Assembly: GCA_016938035.1 (NCBI GenBank)
Contig: JAFGVK010000095.1
Coordinates: 19,436-83,435 of the forward strand
Reading direction: 5' to 3'
DNA: 64,000 bases
Source of the DNA: Deltaproteobacteria bacterium
GTDB taxonomy: Bacteria > Myxococcota_A > UBA796 > GCA-2862545
Below are positions 1 through 10,200 of this stretch, piece after piece (position 1 is the first letter of the stretch; each line of letters opens with the position of its first letter). Under the pieces are notes generated by a model. It was not told the origin of the DNA. It saw only the letters and a list, made by a program, of their open reading frames with translations, and did not search any database. The position numbers and the translations under genes are program-made.

Positions 1-1176
1 CAGTGGCGGCGCACAGGCGCGCTCAACGCCCAGATCGAGGAGGCATTCACCGGCCACGCCCTGGTCAAGGTGTTCGGGCGCCAGCGAGAGGTACAGGCCA
101 CCTTCGACGAGGAGAACGAGGCGCTCTACCAGGCCGCCTTCAGGGCTCAGTTCCTCTCGGGCCTGATCATGCCGGTGATGACCTTCATCGGGAACCTCAA
201 CTACGTGATCATCGCGGTGCTGGGCGGCCTGCGGGTGGCGAGCGGCACCATGAGCCTGGGCGACGTTCAGGCCTTCATCCAGTACTCCCGCCACTTCACC
301 CAGCCGGTCACCCAGGTGGCCTCGATGATCAACCTGCTCCAGTCGGGCGTGGCCTCCGCAGAGCGGGTCTTCGAGCTCCTCGACGCCGCCGAGGAGGAGC
401 CCGACGCCCACCTGGCTGCCACCACCGCCGCACCCCACGGGCGCGTCACCTTCGAGGGGGTCTCGTTCCGCTATGACGACGACAGGCCCCTGATCGAGGA
501 CCTGTCGCTGACGGTGGAGCCGGGGCACACCGTCGCCATCGTCGGCCCCACCGGCGCGGGCAAGACCACCCTGGTCAACCTGATCCTGCGCTTCTACGCG
601 CTGAACGCCGGACGGATCACCCTCGACGGCACCGACATCGCCCAGCTGCGCCGCGCCGACCTGCGCTCGCAGATCGGGATGGTCCTCCAGGACACCTGGC
701 TGTTCAAGGGCACCATCCGCGACAACATCGCCTATGGGCGCCCCGACGCCACCGAGGAGGAGCTGATGGAGGCGGCCCGCGCCACCTTCGTCGATCGCTT
801 CGTCCACAGCCTCCCCAACGGGTATGACACGGTCATCGACGACGAGGGCAGCAACGTCAGCGCCGGCGAGAAGCAGCTGATCACCATCGCCCGCGCCTTC
901 CTCGCCAACCCCGCCCTGCTGATCCTCGACGAGGCCACCAGCTCGGTCGACACCCGCACCGAGCTGCTCGTCCAGCACGCCATGGCTGCACTGCGCTCGG
1001 ACCGCACCAGCTTCGTCATCGCCCACCGGCTCTCCACCATCCGCGACGCGGACCAGATCCTGGTGATGGAGGAGGGAAAGATCGTCGAGCGGGGCAACCA
1101 CACCGCGCTCATCGCACGAGGCGGGGCCTATGCGGCGCTGTACAGTGCCCAATTCCTGGGGGCGGAGGGGGTGTGA
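1..1176 (+). CDS. ABC exporter (TMD-NBD fusion), 5' truncated by window edge
   Basis: The C-terminal 391 codons of a membrane-spanning ATP-driven exporter half. The open frame runs in from base 1, so the first transmembrane helices lie outside the window. The end of the membrane domain comes first, then a complete nucleotide-binding domain: Walker [10 protein letters not shown] near visible residue 182, a Q-loop (VLQDTWLF), a signature read as VSAGEKQ near 286 instead of LSGGQ, Walker B LLILDEA near 310 and the H-loop IAHRLS. The SAGEKQ-type signature is common in heterodimeric exporters, so a partner half-transporter may lie upstream (inference). The substrate cannot be told from sequence. 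Confidence 0.93.
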   Translation, partial: QWRRTGALNAQIEEAFTGHALVKVFGRQREVQATFDEENEALYQAAFRAQFLSGLIMPVMTFIGNLNYVIIAVLGGLRVASGTMSLGDVQAFIQYSRHFTQPVTQVASMINLLQSGVASAERVFELLDAAEEEPDAHLAATTAAPHGRVTFEGVSFRYDDDRPLIEDLSLTVEPGHTVAIVGPTGAGKTTLVNLILRFYALNAGRITLDGTDIAQLRRADLRSQIGMVLQDTWLFKGTIRDNIAYGRPDATEEELMEAARATFVDRFVHSLPNGYDTVIDDEGSNVSAGEKQLITIARAFLANPALLILDEATSSVDTRTELLVQHAMAALRSDRTSFVIAHRLSTIRDADQILVMEEGKIVERGNHTALIARGGAYAALYSAQFLGAEGV

Positions 1177-1203
1177 GCGGAAGCAGGCCCCCGCTCCCAC
1201 ACA
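1171..1203 (+). terminator. Hairpin at end of ABC exporter gene, no U-tract
   Basis: GTGTGAGCGG (1171-1180), overlapping the exporter stop codon, can pair with CCGCTCCCACAC (1191-1202) with a two-base bulge. No T-run follows, so this is only a possible 3' end structure. Confidence 0.25.
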
Positions 1204-1349
1204 GGTCTGCGTCGGCTGGACCCAGCCAACAAGCCCTGGTCCACCTTGCCCCAGAAGGCCTGGCCCCCATACCCCTCACCGCGCCCCCCCACCAGCGGTA
1301 AGAACCCCACCGCCGTGATAGGCAGGTCCCTGCAAACCGCGAGGTGATG

Positions 1350-2561
1350 ATGACCACGGCCCGAGGATCGGCCGGCCCGAGAGGCCCAGGCGTCCGCTCT
1401 GACTGCTGGATCTCCGTCGAGCTCCAAGAGCGCGGCGGGATCGAGCTCAACGTCCGCTCCAAGGTGGAGGTCCTGTACGGGGCGTCCATCCGCCAGCAGC
1501 TCCTCGACGGCCTGCGCGCCCTGGAGGTGGAGCACGCGCGGGTGGAGATGGAGGACGCGGGGGCGCTCCCCTACGTCATCGACGCCCGCCTGGAGACCGC
1601 CGTGCGGAGGGCGCTGCCGGACCTGGAGCGCGAGCTGCTCCCTCCCCTGCGCATCGCGCCTTCGGCCACCGCGCGGGACCGCTTCCGCCGCTCGCGCCTC
1701 TACCTGCCCGGCAACACCCCCAAGCTGATGGTCAACGCCGGCCTGCACGGGCCCGACGCGGTGATCCTCGACCTGGAGGACGCGGTGGCGCCCGCCGAGA
1801 AGGACGCGGCGCGCTGCGTGGTGCGCAACACCCTGCGGGTCATCGACTTCCTCGGCGCAGAGCGCATGGTCCGCATCAACCAGGGCGAGCGCGGCCTCGA
1901 CGACCTCAACTGGATCGTTCCCCACGGGGTGCAGCTGGTCCTCATCCCCAAGGTTGAGAGCGGCGCCCAGGTCCGGGCCGTGGCCTCGCGCGTCGCCGAT
2001 CTGTGCGCCACCGTGCGTCGGCAGGAGCCGGTGTGGCTGATGCCGATCATCGAGAGCGCGATGGGGGCCCTCAAGGCCCTGGAGATCGCCACCGCACACC
2101 CCTCCGTCACCTCCCTCGCCATCGGGCTGGAGGACTACACCGCCGATCTAGGGGTGCAGCGCACCAACCAGGGCAGCGAGAGCTTCTGGATGCGCTCCCA
2201 GGTGGTCAACGCCGCCCGCGCCGCGGGGGTGCAGCCCATCGACACCGTGTTCTCGGACGTGGCCGACGAGGAGGGGCTGCGCGCCAGCGTGCTGGAGGCA
2301 CGCTCCCTGGGCTTCGAGGGGAAGGGCTGCATCCACCCCCGGCAGATCCGGGTGGTCCACCAGGCCCTCGCCCCCACCGCCGATGAGGTGGGCAAGGCCC
2401 GCAAGATCGTCCTCGCCTTCGAGGAGGCGGAGCGGCAGGGGCTAGGGGTGGTGAGCCTGGGCTCCAAGATGATCGACCCCCCCGTGGTCAAGCGCGCCCT
2501 CCACACCGTCCAGCTCGCCATCGCCACCGGCACCCTCACCCCCACCTGGCGGGAGGCCTAG
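1350..2561 (+). CDS. Citrate lyase CitD-CitE fusion (acyl carrier + beta subunit)
   Basis: Predicted cytosolic protein of about 403 residues. Residues 1 to about 88 resemble CitD, the acyl carrier subunit of citrate lyase, including a Ser-Asp near residue 17 where CitD carries its dephospho-CoA-derived group. From about residue 110 the protein is a CitE/HpcH-HpaI-type citryl lyase (SRLYLPGN, DAVILDLEDAV, KGCIHPRQI), which splits citryl-thioester to oxaloacetate and acetyl-thioester. These are usually separate genes citD and citE. Start chosen at ATG 1350 because GAGG (1341-1344) sits 5 nt upstream; GTG 1344 and ATG 1347 are in frame. The stop abuts the CitF start. No ligase (citC) or prosthetic-group genes (citX/citG) are in the window. 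Confidence 0.85.
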   Translation: MTTARGSAGPRGPGVRSDCWISVELQERGGIELNVRSKVEVLYGASIRQQLLDGLRALEVEHARVEMEDAGALPYVIDARLETAVRRALPDLERELLPPLRIAPSATARDRFRRSRLYLPGNTPKLMVNAGLHGPDAVILDLEDAVAPAEKDAARCVVRNTLRVIDFLGAERMVRINQGERGLDDLNWIVPHGVQLVLIPKVESGAQVRAVASRVADLCATVRRQEPVWLMPIIESAMGALKALEIATAHPSVTSLAIGLEDYTADLGVQRTNQGSESFWMRSQVVNAARAAGVQPIDTVFSDVADEEGLRASVLEARSLGFEGKGCIHPRQIRVVHQALAPTADEVGKARKIVLAFEEAERQGLGVVSLGSKMIDPPVVKRALHTVQLAIATGTLTPTWREA

Positions 2562-4124
2562 ATGTCTGAGATGATCCGCAACGCCGCCGGGCGCATGGTG
2601 CCCACCCACGTCAACGGCGAGCCGGTGGTCCCCTTCCAGGGGGTCGGCAAGTACCAGCCTCAGGGCCGCAAGGCCGGCCCCCCCATCCCCACCGCGGCCG
2701 ACTTCCCCGCCGACGGCGACAAGCGCGTCGCCACCCTCAAGGAAGCCCTGGTGCGCGCCGGGCTGCGGGACGGGATGACCGTCTCCACCCACCACCACTT
2801 CCGCGACGGCGACCTGGTCGCCAACCAGGTCTTCGACGCCGCCGCCGAGCTCGGGGTGAGAGACCTGCGCTGGTTCCCCTCCGCCGCCTTCCCATGCCAC
2901 AGGCCGATCCTGGAGCACATGAAGCGCGGGGTGGTGCGCTGGATCGAGGGCTCCCTCAACGGCCCCCTCGGCGACTACGCCTCCAAGGGGCAGATGAACG
3001 GGGTGGCGGTGCTCCGCTCCCACGGAGGGCGCTGGCAGGCCATCCAGGACGGCGAGGTCCACGTGGACATCGCGGTGATCGCGGCGCCCACCGCCGACGC
3101 CTTCGGCAACGCCACCGGCGATCGCGGCCCCAGCGCCTGCGGCTCGCTCAACTTCGCCCTCGCCGACTCGCAGTACGCCGACAAGGTGATCGTCGTCACC
3201 GACAACCTTGTCCCCTTCCCCTGCACCCCCTGGCAGATCCAGGGCAACAACGTGGACGCGGTGGTGGTGATGGATCAGGTGGGCGTACCCGCCAAGATCA
3301 TCTCGGGCACCACCCAGATCACCAAGTCCCCCGACCGCCTGCTGATCGCTGAGCTGACCGCCAGGTTCATCCGCGCCACCAGCCTGTACCGGCCGGGCTT
3401 CTCGATGCAGGCAGGGGCGGGCGGCACCGCCCTCGCCACCGCGATCTACCTCAAGGAATACATGCGGGAGGACGGCGTCACCGCGGCCTTCATGCGCGGC
3501 GGGAGCACCAAGTACCTGGTCGAGATGCTGGAGGAGGGGCTGATCGGCGCCATCCTCGACGGGCAGACCTTCGACCTGGAGGGGGTGCGCTCGATGCGCG
3601 AGAACCCCCGCCACGTCGCCACCAGCCCCTTCACCTCGTACAACTACCACGGGAAAGGCAATTTCGCGTCGATTGTGGACTTCGTGGTGCTGGGCGCCAC
3701 CGAGGTCGACGTGGACTTCAACGCCAACGTGGTCACCCACTCGGACGGGCGGATGCTCCACGGCATCGGCGGCTGGCAGAACTGCCTCACCGCCAAGGTC
3801 ACCATCCTCCCCATCCCCTCGATGCGCGACCGCATCCCGGTGCTGGTGGACGAGGTCACCACCCTGGTGGGTCCCGGCGAGCTGATCGACGTGATCGTCA
3901 CCGAGCGAGGCGTCGCCATCAACCCGCGCAGGCAGGACCTGATCGACCAGGCCACCGCCGCGGGGATGCCGGTGCGGTCCATCCAGGAGATCAAGGCCGA
4001 GGTGGAGGCGCTCTGCGGAGGCAAGCCGGCCAAGCCGCGGCTCACCGACGAGGTGATCGGGGTGGTGAAGTGGGTGGACGGCACGGTCATCGACACGATC
4101 TACAGGGTAGACACGGACAAGTAG
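2562..4124 (+). CDS. citF: Citrate lyase alpha subunit, citrate CoA-transferase
   Basis: A 520-residue CitF-family protein that would transfer citrate onto the acyl carrier subunit with release of acetate, the first half of citrate cleavage. Recognisable stretches include KYQPQGRKAGPPI near the N-terminus, GPLGDYASKGQMNG, TADAFGNATGDRGPSACG and the downstream VPFPCTPWQIQG block typical of the family. Length matches known CitF. Its ATG follows directly on the TAG of the CitD-CitE gene, so translation is probably coupled and the subunits made in fixed ratio. Alternative CoA-transferase roles are possible because the accessory citrate lyase genes are not nearby. Confidence 0.9.
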   Translation: MSEMIRNAAGRMVPTHVNGEPVVPFQGVGKYQPQGRKAGPPIPTAADFPADGDKRVATLKEALVRAGLRDGMTVSTHHHFRDGDLVANQVFDAAAELGVRDLRWFPSAAFPCHRPILEHMKRGVVRWIEGSLNGPLGDYASKGQMNGVAVLRSHGGRWQAIQDGEVHVDIAVIAAPTADAFGNATGDRGPSACGSLNFALADSQYADKVIVVTDNLVPFPCTPWQIQGNNVDAVVVMDQVGVPAKIISGTTQITKSPDRLLIAELTARFIRATSLYRPGFSMQAGAGGTALATAIYLKEYMREDGVTAAFMRGGSTKYLVEMLEEGLIGAILDGQTFDLEGVRSMRENPRHVATSPFTSYNYHGKGNFASIVDFVVLGATEVDVDFNANVVTHSDGRMLHGIGGWQNCLTAKVTILPIPSMRDRIPVLVDEVTTLVGPGELIDVIVTERGVAINPRRQDLIDQATAAGMPVRSIQEIKAEVEALCGGKPAKPRLTDEVIGVVKWVDGTVIDTIYRVDTDK

Positions 4125-4190
4125 CGACACAGGGCGCGGAGGGGTCGATCGCGTTAGCTTGGATGATCACCCCCCGCCCTGGAGTCCCCC

Positions 4191-5219
4191 ATGTCCGATC
4201 TCGGCAAGCGGATGTTCTTCGTCATCGGAGCGCCCCGCTCGGGCACCACGCTCCTGATGCGGATGCTCAACGTCCACCCGGAGATCGCGACCCGGCCCGA
4301 GCCGCACCTGATCACCCCCCTCGCCCACCTGGGCTACTACGCCCACGTCGACAAGGCGCCCTACGACCCCTTCCAGGCCCACGAGGCCGCCAAGGCCTTC
4401 GTCTCGGAGCTGCCCAACGGCGAGGCCGACTACCTGGACGCCCTGCGGGCCTACGCCGACACCCTCTACGGGAGGATGCTCGAGCCCACCGGCAAGCGCT
4501 ACTTCCTCGACAAGACCCCCGCCTACGCCCTGGTGCTCCCCTTCCTGGTCAAGCTCTACCCCGACGCGGTGTTCGTGGTGCTCACCAGGCACCCCTTCGC
4601 GATCTTCTCGTCCTACGCCAAGTCCTTCTTTGACGACGACTGGGACGCCGCGCTGCGGTTCAACCCGGTGCTGGAGCGCTACGTGCCGGCGATGGCGCGC
4701 TTCCTGCGCGACCGCCCGGTGAAGCGCCTGGTCCACGTCCCCTACGAGGAGCTGGTGACCAACCCCGAGACCCACCTGCGGCGGATCTGCGAGGCGGCGG
4801 ACCTCCCCTACCTGCCCGAGATGATCGACTACGGCGAGAAGGCGGTGGAGGGAAAGGGCCTCGGCGATCCGATCGGGGTGAAGGAGCACAGCCGCCCCAC
4901 CACCGCCTCGATCCACAAGTGGGCGAAGGGTGTCGCCGGCAACGACGGGAGAATGAACCTGTTGGAGCGGTCTATCGCCCTGGTTCCCGAGGAGGATCTC
5001 GCGGTGTGGGGCTACAGCCGGGAGTCCCTCTGGGAGCCTATCCAGCAGGTGGCGCCCGAGGCCGCGGCCAAGGCGCAGGAGAAGCAGAAGAAGAGGTGGG
5101 ACCGCCACCACCTGGAGCGCAGGGCGCTGGTGGTGGTCCGTCGCGACATCCACCGCAGCCTGCTGGGGCGGATGCTCAAGCGCGCGCGCTTCTTCCTGGA
5201 CGTACTGCTGCGCGAATAA
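4191..5219 (+). CDS. Sulfotransferase family protein
   Basis: A 342-residue PAPS-dependent sulfotransferase-like protein. The 5'-phosphosulfate loop GAPRSGTT is at residues 13-20, and a 3'-phosphate binding segment (LTRHPFAIFSSYAKS) lies near residue 130. A basic, helical C-terminal tail of about 60 residues (KAQEKQKKRW onward) follows the core. The acceptor is unknown; sugars, lipids or exported polysaccharide are typical for bacterial members. GGAG (4179-4182) lies upstream of the ATG. It follows citF by 66 bp, and whether it belongs to that transcript is unclear. Confidence 0.85.
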   Translation: MSDLGKRMFFVIGAPRSGTTLLMRMLNVHPEIATRPEPHLITPLAHLGYYAHVDKAPYDPFQAHEAAKAFVSELPNGEADYLDALRAYADTLYGRMLEPTGKRYFLDKTPAYALVLPFLVKLYPDAVFVVLTRHPFAIFSSYAKSFFDDDWDAALRFNPVLERYVPAMARFLRDRPVKRLVHVPYEELVTNPETHLRRICEAADLPYLPEMIDYGEKAVEGKGLGDPIGVKEHSRPTTASIHKWAKGVAGNDGRMNLLERSIALVPEEDLAVWGYSRESLWEPIQQVAPEAAAKAQEKQKKRWDRHHLERRALVVVRRDIHRSLLGRMLKRARFFLDVLLRE

Positions 5220-5240
5220 AGACGGTTGCAGCGGAGTAAC

Positions 5241-5270
5241 TTGCGCGGCAACCGGGGACCTTGCTACCCT
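5241..5270 (+). promoter_or_regulatory. Candidate promoter for the FadL-like gene
   Basis: TTGCGC (5241-5246), an 18-bp spacer and TACCCT (5265-5270) preceded by TG one base upstream, giving an extended -10 look. The same TGCTACCCT string occurs before the kinase gene at 21431. Confidence 0.4.
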
Positions 5271-5293
5271 CGCGAGACACCTCGGAGGTACTC

Positions 5294-6607
5294 GTGCACC
5301 TGCTCCTCGCCCTCTTCCTCGCGCCAGCCGCCCACGCCGGGGGCTACTACTACGCCGACTCCGGCATCGTCGCCTCGGGCAGGGGCAACGCCGTGGTGGC
5401 GGGAGCAGACGACTACTTCGCCCAGCTCTACAACCCCGCCGCGCTGATGAACGTGGACGCGCCCACCTTCAGCTTGGGCGCCACCTCGGTCCGGCAGGCC
5501 ATCACCTTCAGCCGGCTCGACGAGGACGGCACCTTCCAGGAACCTGTCAGCAACGACCCCGCCGGCTTCTACATCCCCGAGCTGGGCTTCGCGATGCCCC
5601 TGGGAGAGAAGCTGGCCCTGGCGGTGGGCTCCACCACCCCCTTCACCCCCGACTACCTCTACGACAGCCACGGACCTCAGCGCTACACCGTCTCCTCCGC
5701 CACCCTCCGCCAGGCCTGGATCGGGCCCTCGCTCGCCTACCAGGCCACCCCCTGGCTCGCGGTGGGCGCCGGGGTGAGCTGGAACTTCCTCACCGTGAAC
5801 CAGCACCTCAGCGTCACCACCACCGGCAAGGACGAGCCCACGAACGACGTGGGCGTGGACGTGTCGCTGAAGGACATGGACAACCTGCACGGGAACATCG
5901 GCCTGCTCTTCACCCCCGCCGAGGGGGTGAAGGTCGGCCTGTCCTACCTGCCTGGCGCCACCTTCGACCTCACCGGGCCGATGACCCTGGACTTCTCGGA
6001 GCACGTCTTCTGGACCGCCGGCATCATCGACGCCGAGACCTACACCGACGACGAGGTGCGGATGCAGATGAAGCTCCCCGGCATCGCGCGCCTGGGGGTG
6101 TCGGTCCAGCCGATCGAGGGCCTGGAGGTGGAGGTCGACGGGAGCTGGGAGCAGTGGTCGCGCCTGGAGGAGATCGTCATCGAGGGGGTGGAGATCACCA
6201 TGCACACCGCCCTCGGCGACCAGACCGCGCCCGAGTCGTTCAACCTCCCCGCCGGCTTCCAGGACGCCTACTCCCTGCGCCTCGGCGCAGAGTACGACGT
6301 GGCCGAGCTGCTCAGCGTCCGGGGCGGCGCGATGTACGAGAGCCCGGCGATCCAGCCGCAGTACATCGGCGTCTCGCTGGTGGACACCGGCAAGGTGAAG
6401 CTCACCGGCGGCGCCACCCTCAAGCTGCTCGACGGGCACCTCAACCTCATCGGCGCGGTGGGCTACACCGCCTTCGGCACCCAGGAGGTGCGGGACTCGG
6501 TGCTCACCCAGTCCAACGCGATGGGCGACGAGGCCCTGACCGTGGGCAACGGCGACTACAGCTCCCACGGGCTCACCGCGGGGCTGGGCGCGGCCTACCG
6601 CTTCTGA
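5294..6607 (+). CDS. FadL/OmpP1-like outer-membrane beta-barrel protein
   Basis: A 437-residue outer-membrane protein of the FadL (hydrophobic substrate transport) type. GTG 5294 is chosen as start: GGAGG (5284-5288) is 5 nt upstream and it gives a clean 15-residue signal peptide ending AHA. The mature N-terminus GGYYYADSG leads into an ADDYFAQLYNPAAL block like the FadL hatch region. Alternating amphipathic strands run to a terminal aromatic residue (LGAAYRF). Family knowledge points to uptake of fatty acids or other lipophilic molecules; the substrate here is unknown. Its 3' end overlaps the convergent histidine kinase gene by 13 bp. Confidence 0.85.
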   Translation: MHLLLALFLAPAAHAGGYYYADSGIVASGRGNAVVAGADDYFAQLYNPAALMNVDAPTFSLGATSVRQAITFSRLDEDGTFQEPVSNDPAGFYIPELGFAMPLGEKLALAVGSTTPFTPDYLYDSHGPQRYTVSSATLRQAWIGPSLAYQATPWLAVGAGVSWNFLTVNQHLSVTTTGKDEPTNDVGVDVSLKDMDNLHGNIGLLFTPAEGVKVGLSYLPGATFDLTGPMTLDFSEHVFWTAGIIDAETYTDDEVRMQMKLPGIARLGVSVQPIEGLEVEVDGSWEQWSRLEEIVIEGVEITMHTALGDQTAPESFNLPAGFQDAYSLRLGAEYDVAELLSVRGGAMYESPAIQPQYIGVSLVDTGKVKLTGGATLKLLDGHLNLIGAVGYTAFGTQEVRDSVLTQSNAMGDEALTVGNGDYSSHGLTAGLGAAYRF

Positions 6608-7269
6608 TCCGGCGCGTCCGCGAGGGGGAGCCTGACCTCGGCCAGCGCCCCCCCGTGCTCCTCCGAGCTGAGCGACACGCTCCCCCCCGCGTCCGAGACC
6701 AGCTGGTGGGCGATGTGCAGGCCCAGGCCGGTGCCGGTGGACTTGGAGGTGGCGAAGGGCGCGAACAGCTCCGCCTCCGACAGACCGCCGAGCCCCGGCC
6801 CCGAGTCGCGCACCGAGAGCAGCAGCGCCCCCTCCAGCGCCTCGGTGCGGACCTCCACCCGCGGGTCGTGGAGGCCCTCCACCGCGTCGACGGCGTTGAG
6901 GAGCAGGTTGTGGAGCAGCTGCCGCGCGGCGAGGGGGCGCATCGCCACCCCCCCGTCGCCCCCTGCCAGCGACAGGTCCAGGCGGACGCCGGCGGCGACC
7001 AGCCGCGGCTCCAGCTCCCCGGCCACCTGCCGGATCAGGGGGTGCAGGGCACAGCGCTGGAGCGGACCACGCTCGACCACCGCGTCCCCGTAGTGCTGAA
7101 GCAGGGCCTCGATGTGGCCCACCTGCTCAAGGATCTGCGCGAAGCGCGCGTCGTCGGGCCCGGCGCCCCGCCCCAGCTGGGCGGTGGCCTTCACTACGAA
7201 CAGCGGCTGCCGCAGCTCGTGCACCAGGGTCGCGAGCGCCATGGCCCTGGGATCTCTGGCGTCGCTCAT
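6595..7269 (-). CDS. Soluble histidine kinase (HisKA-HATPase only)
   Basis: A 224-residue kinase with no sensor or membrane domain. The H-box HELRQPL starts at His17, the N-box NLLLNAVDAVE is near residue 127, G1 is DSGPGLG and G2 is GTGLGL, so it looks catalytically complete. It is the last gene of a six-gene minus-strand chain; its ATG overlaps the stop of the giant lipoprotein gene by 4 nt (ATGA), with GGGAGG 5 nt upstream. It probably receives its signal through a partner protein. The partner response regulator is not identified; the receiver domain encoded at 15784-16959 is a candidate. Confidence 0.88.
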   Translation of the reverse strand: MSDARDPRAMALATLVHELRQPLFVVKATAQLGRGAGPDDARFAQILEQVGHIEALLQHYGDAVVERGPLQRCALHPLIRQVAGELEPRLVAAGVRLDLSLAGGDGGVAMRPLAARQLLHNLLLNAVDAVEGLHDPRVEVRTEALEGALLLSVRDSGPGLGGLSEAELFAPFATSKSTGTGLGLHIAHQLVSDAGGSVSLSSEEHGGALAEVRLPLADAPDQKR

Positions 7270-10200
7270 CGGGTCCTCCCGTTGTCCACCCGCACCCCCG
7301 CCTCACAGGCAGGGCCCTGGTTGCCGAAGCCATCCACCGGCGCGACCTGGAGGGAGTAGGCGCCGTCGGGCGCTACCGCCCCCAGGTGATCGCGCCCGTC
7401 CCACACGAAGCTGGCCGCCACCCCGGGCAGGCGCTCCTGCCGGATCAGCCCCCCCTGATCGTCGCGGACCCTCACCCGCCACGACGCGGGCAGGCCCTCC
7501 GCCCCCCACGCCAGCAGCGCCTCGTCGGCCTCATCGCCCACCCCGGGATCGCCGTCCGGGCGGAACACGGCCCGATCCAGCGCGCAGCCCACCGCGGCCT
7601 CCGCCCCCGCGGGCAGGTCCCCCAGGTGCCCCACGTAGTCCGACGCCTGCCCGATGAGGGCCCCGTCCAGGCGGATCCCGTAGCGATCGCGCACCTCGCG
7701 CGAGACGGTGAGCTCCCAGTGCCCCGCCGCCCCGTCGAGCGGGGGCGAGAGGGCGACGGTGAGCACCGGCCCCGCGGCGCTCACCTCGACGACCTCCACC
7801 GGATAGGGCCCCACCAGCCCGAAGTCCTCCACCGCGGCGGACACCTCCTCAGACAAGCGCAGGGTCAAGCTGTCCACCGTGTCCAGGGTGTCCCCCACAG
7901 GGTCCTGCTCCCACACCACCGGACGCAGCAGATCGCCGGTGACCGGGAGGGTGAGGGCCCCTGCCCCCTCCGGGGTCCAGGCGCTCAGGGTCGCCCAGTC
8001 CCCCCCCAGCACCCCTGTGGCGTCCCAGCTCAGCGCGCCCCGCCCCGCGTCGTCCAGGGTCAGGCTCAGGCCCGCACCGGTAGGCGTGGCGCCCACCAGC
8101 GCGCCCGCGTCCACCCGGGCCCGCACCGCCCCCCCCGCCGCGGGAGCCCCGGCGCAGTCCAGCGCGGGCCCCACCACCACCGACAGCTCCCCGCCACCCG
8201 CGGAGAGCCCCCCCGCGTCCGCGGCGAGGGGGACCGGGCCCGCAGGCTCCCCGTCGTCCCACGCCGCCCACGCCTCGGAGGCGCCCTCTGCGGCGCAGCC
8301 GGCGGCGTCCACCACCAAGAAGCGGAGCGTGTGGGCCCCCACCGCGTCCAGCACCGCGATCGCCCCCGGCTCCCCGGTGAGGCTCACCCCGTCGGGGCCG
8401 CTCCTGCCATACAGCACCAGCCCCGCGTCGCCCGCGGTGGACCAGGACAGGCTCACCGGCAGCGAGGCCTCGTCCGCGTCGGGGTCCCAGCAGGCCACGG
8501 GGCGCCCGTGCTCGGGGAAGCGCACCACCAGCGTGGGGCCCGCCTCGCAGGCCTGCACCACCGCGAAATCCTCGCTCTGTCCCGCCAGGCCCGCGCCCTG
8601 CGCCCACAGGGACTCCGAGAGCTCGGGCTGCGCCCACGAGAGCCGCCCGGAGGCGGCGCCGTCCAGCATCACCACCTGCGTGCCGCAGCCCAGATCGCTG
8701 CCCGGACAGAGCGAGAGGGTCGCGTCCACCAGGGCCCTGTTTCCCCACAGGTCCTGCGCCTGCACCGAGAAATCCACCGCCTCGCCCACCCACACCCACG
8801 GGGCGGCGAGGGAGGGCACCAGCGCGACCGCGTCGCCGGGCAGGACCGTCACCAGGCCGCTCTGACCCAGCACCACCCCGTCGCTCCCAGCGCTGATCCT
8901 GGCCGCACCGGACAGGGTGAGGGTGAGGACCGCGTCCACCTCGCCCGAGGCGTCCGCCGCGACCACCTCCTCCCCGCCCACACCGCGCGCGTCCCACAGG
9001 GTCAGGGTGGGGTCGGAGTGGACCGCCCAGGGGTTGCCCCAGGCGTCCGCCGCCCTCAGGTGGACCGGGAGCGGCTCGCCCGCCACCACCTGCTCCAGCG
9101 CCGGAGTCACCGCCACGGTCGCCACGGGCCCGTTGTCTACCCCCACCGCCACCTCGGGCGCCAGCAGGCTGAGGCCCGGCACCTCGCCCCACAGGGCTCG
9201 ATCCCCCGCGGTGAACAGGGCACACTCCAGGGCGGCGGTGGTGTCAGGCCCCCCGGCGGGCGCCCCGCAGCGGACCTCCCCCAGGGCGTCGCGCACCGCC
9301 AGCCCGGGGACCGCGTCCAGCCCTAGCGCGTTGCCCCAGCGATCGCGCACCGAGGCGGCGAGGGGGTGATCGGCCCCCGCGGTCCAGCGCCCCTCGCCGG
9401 GGATCAGGGCCACCTCCGCCGCCGCCGCGGGCACCACCCGGTAGGGCAGCGAGCTCCCGAACAGCCCCGCCGCGTCCGCCTGCAGGGTCACCGCCTCGCC
9501 CGCCACCACCGCCTGCACCTCGCAGAAGCGGGTCTCACTCCCCAGGCAGGACCAGCCCACCACCCCGCCCTCAGAGTCGGTGAATTGCAGGGAGCCGGCG
9601 GTCCACTCGGCCCGGTTACCCCACGCGTCCACCGCGCTCACCAGCGCCTCCAGCGCCTCCCCCGCCACCACCTCATCGGGCGACACCTCCAGCGCGAGCG
9701 CCACCGGCTCGCCGGGCAGCACCTGGAAGTCGGCGGAGCGCCCCACAGGGCCGAAGAAGGTCTCAATGTGCTGCGACGGACAAGCGCCTGTGCCGCTCGC
9801 GGCGCTCACCTGCACCCACAGCTCCTGCTCGCCCCCCAGCTCCGACACCAGCCGCAGCAGGCTCCCGCACCCGTCGCGGAGCAGCACCGTGTCCACCGGG
9901 TCATCGACCAGGTTTCCGAACGCGTCCAACAGCGTCAGGGTCAAGGGGAAGGGCTCCCCCGCCGGGACCGAGAAGTCCACCGACGGCAGCCCGATCTCCA
10001 GGTGGGTGTCCGCCCCAGGCTCCCACTGGAGCTTGATGTCGCCCCCCGCGATGCCAGAGCGCTCGTTCGCGGGCCGGGCCACGACCCGCACCACCCCGGG
10101 GGTGTCGATCGAGAGGCCGACCGTCGCGATTCCGTCGTCACCCAGGCTGCCGACCAGCCGGGGGCCCTCCGCGCGCTGGTTCTCCAGCGATCCCGCCAGG

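Noticed and set aside
7386..9326. 646-codon plus-strand open frame
   Set aside because: Shadow of the giant Ig lipoprotein gene in a GC-rich region; His/Arg/Gly-rich without domains.
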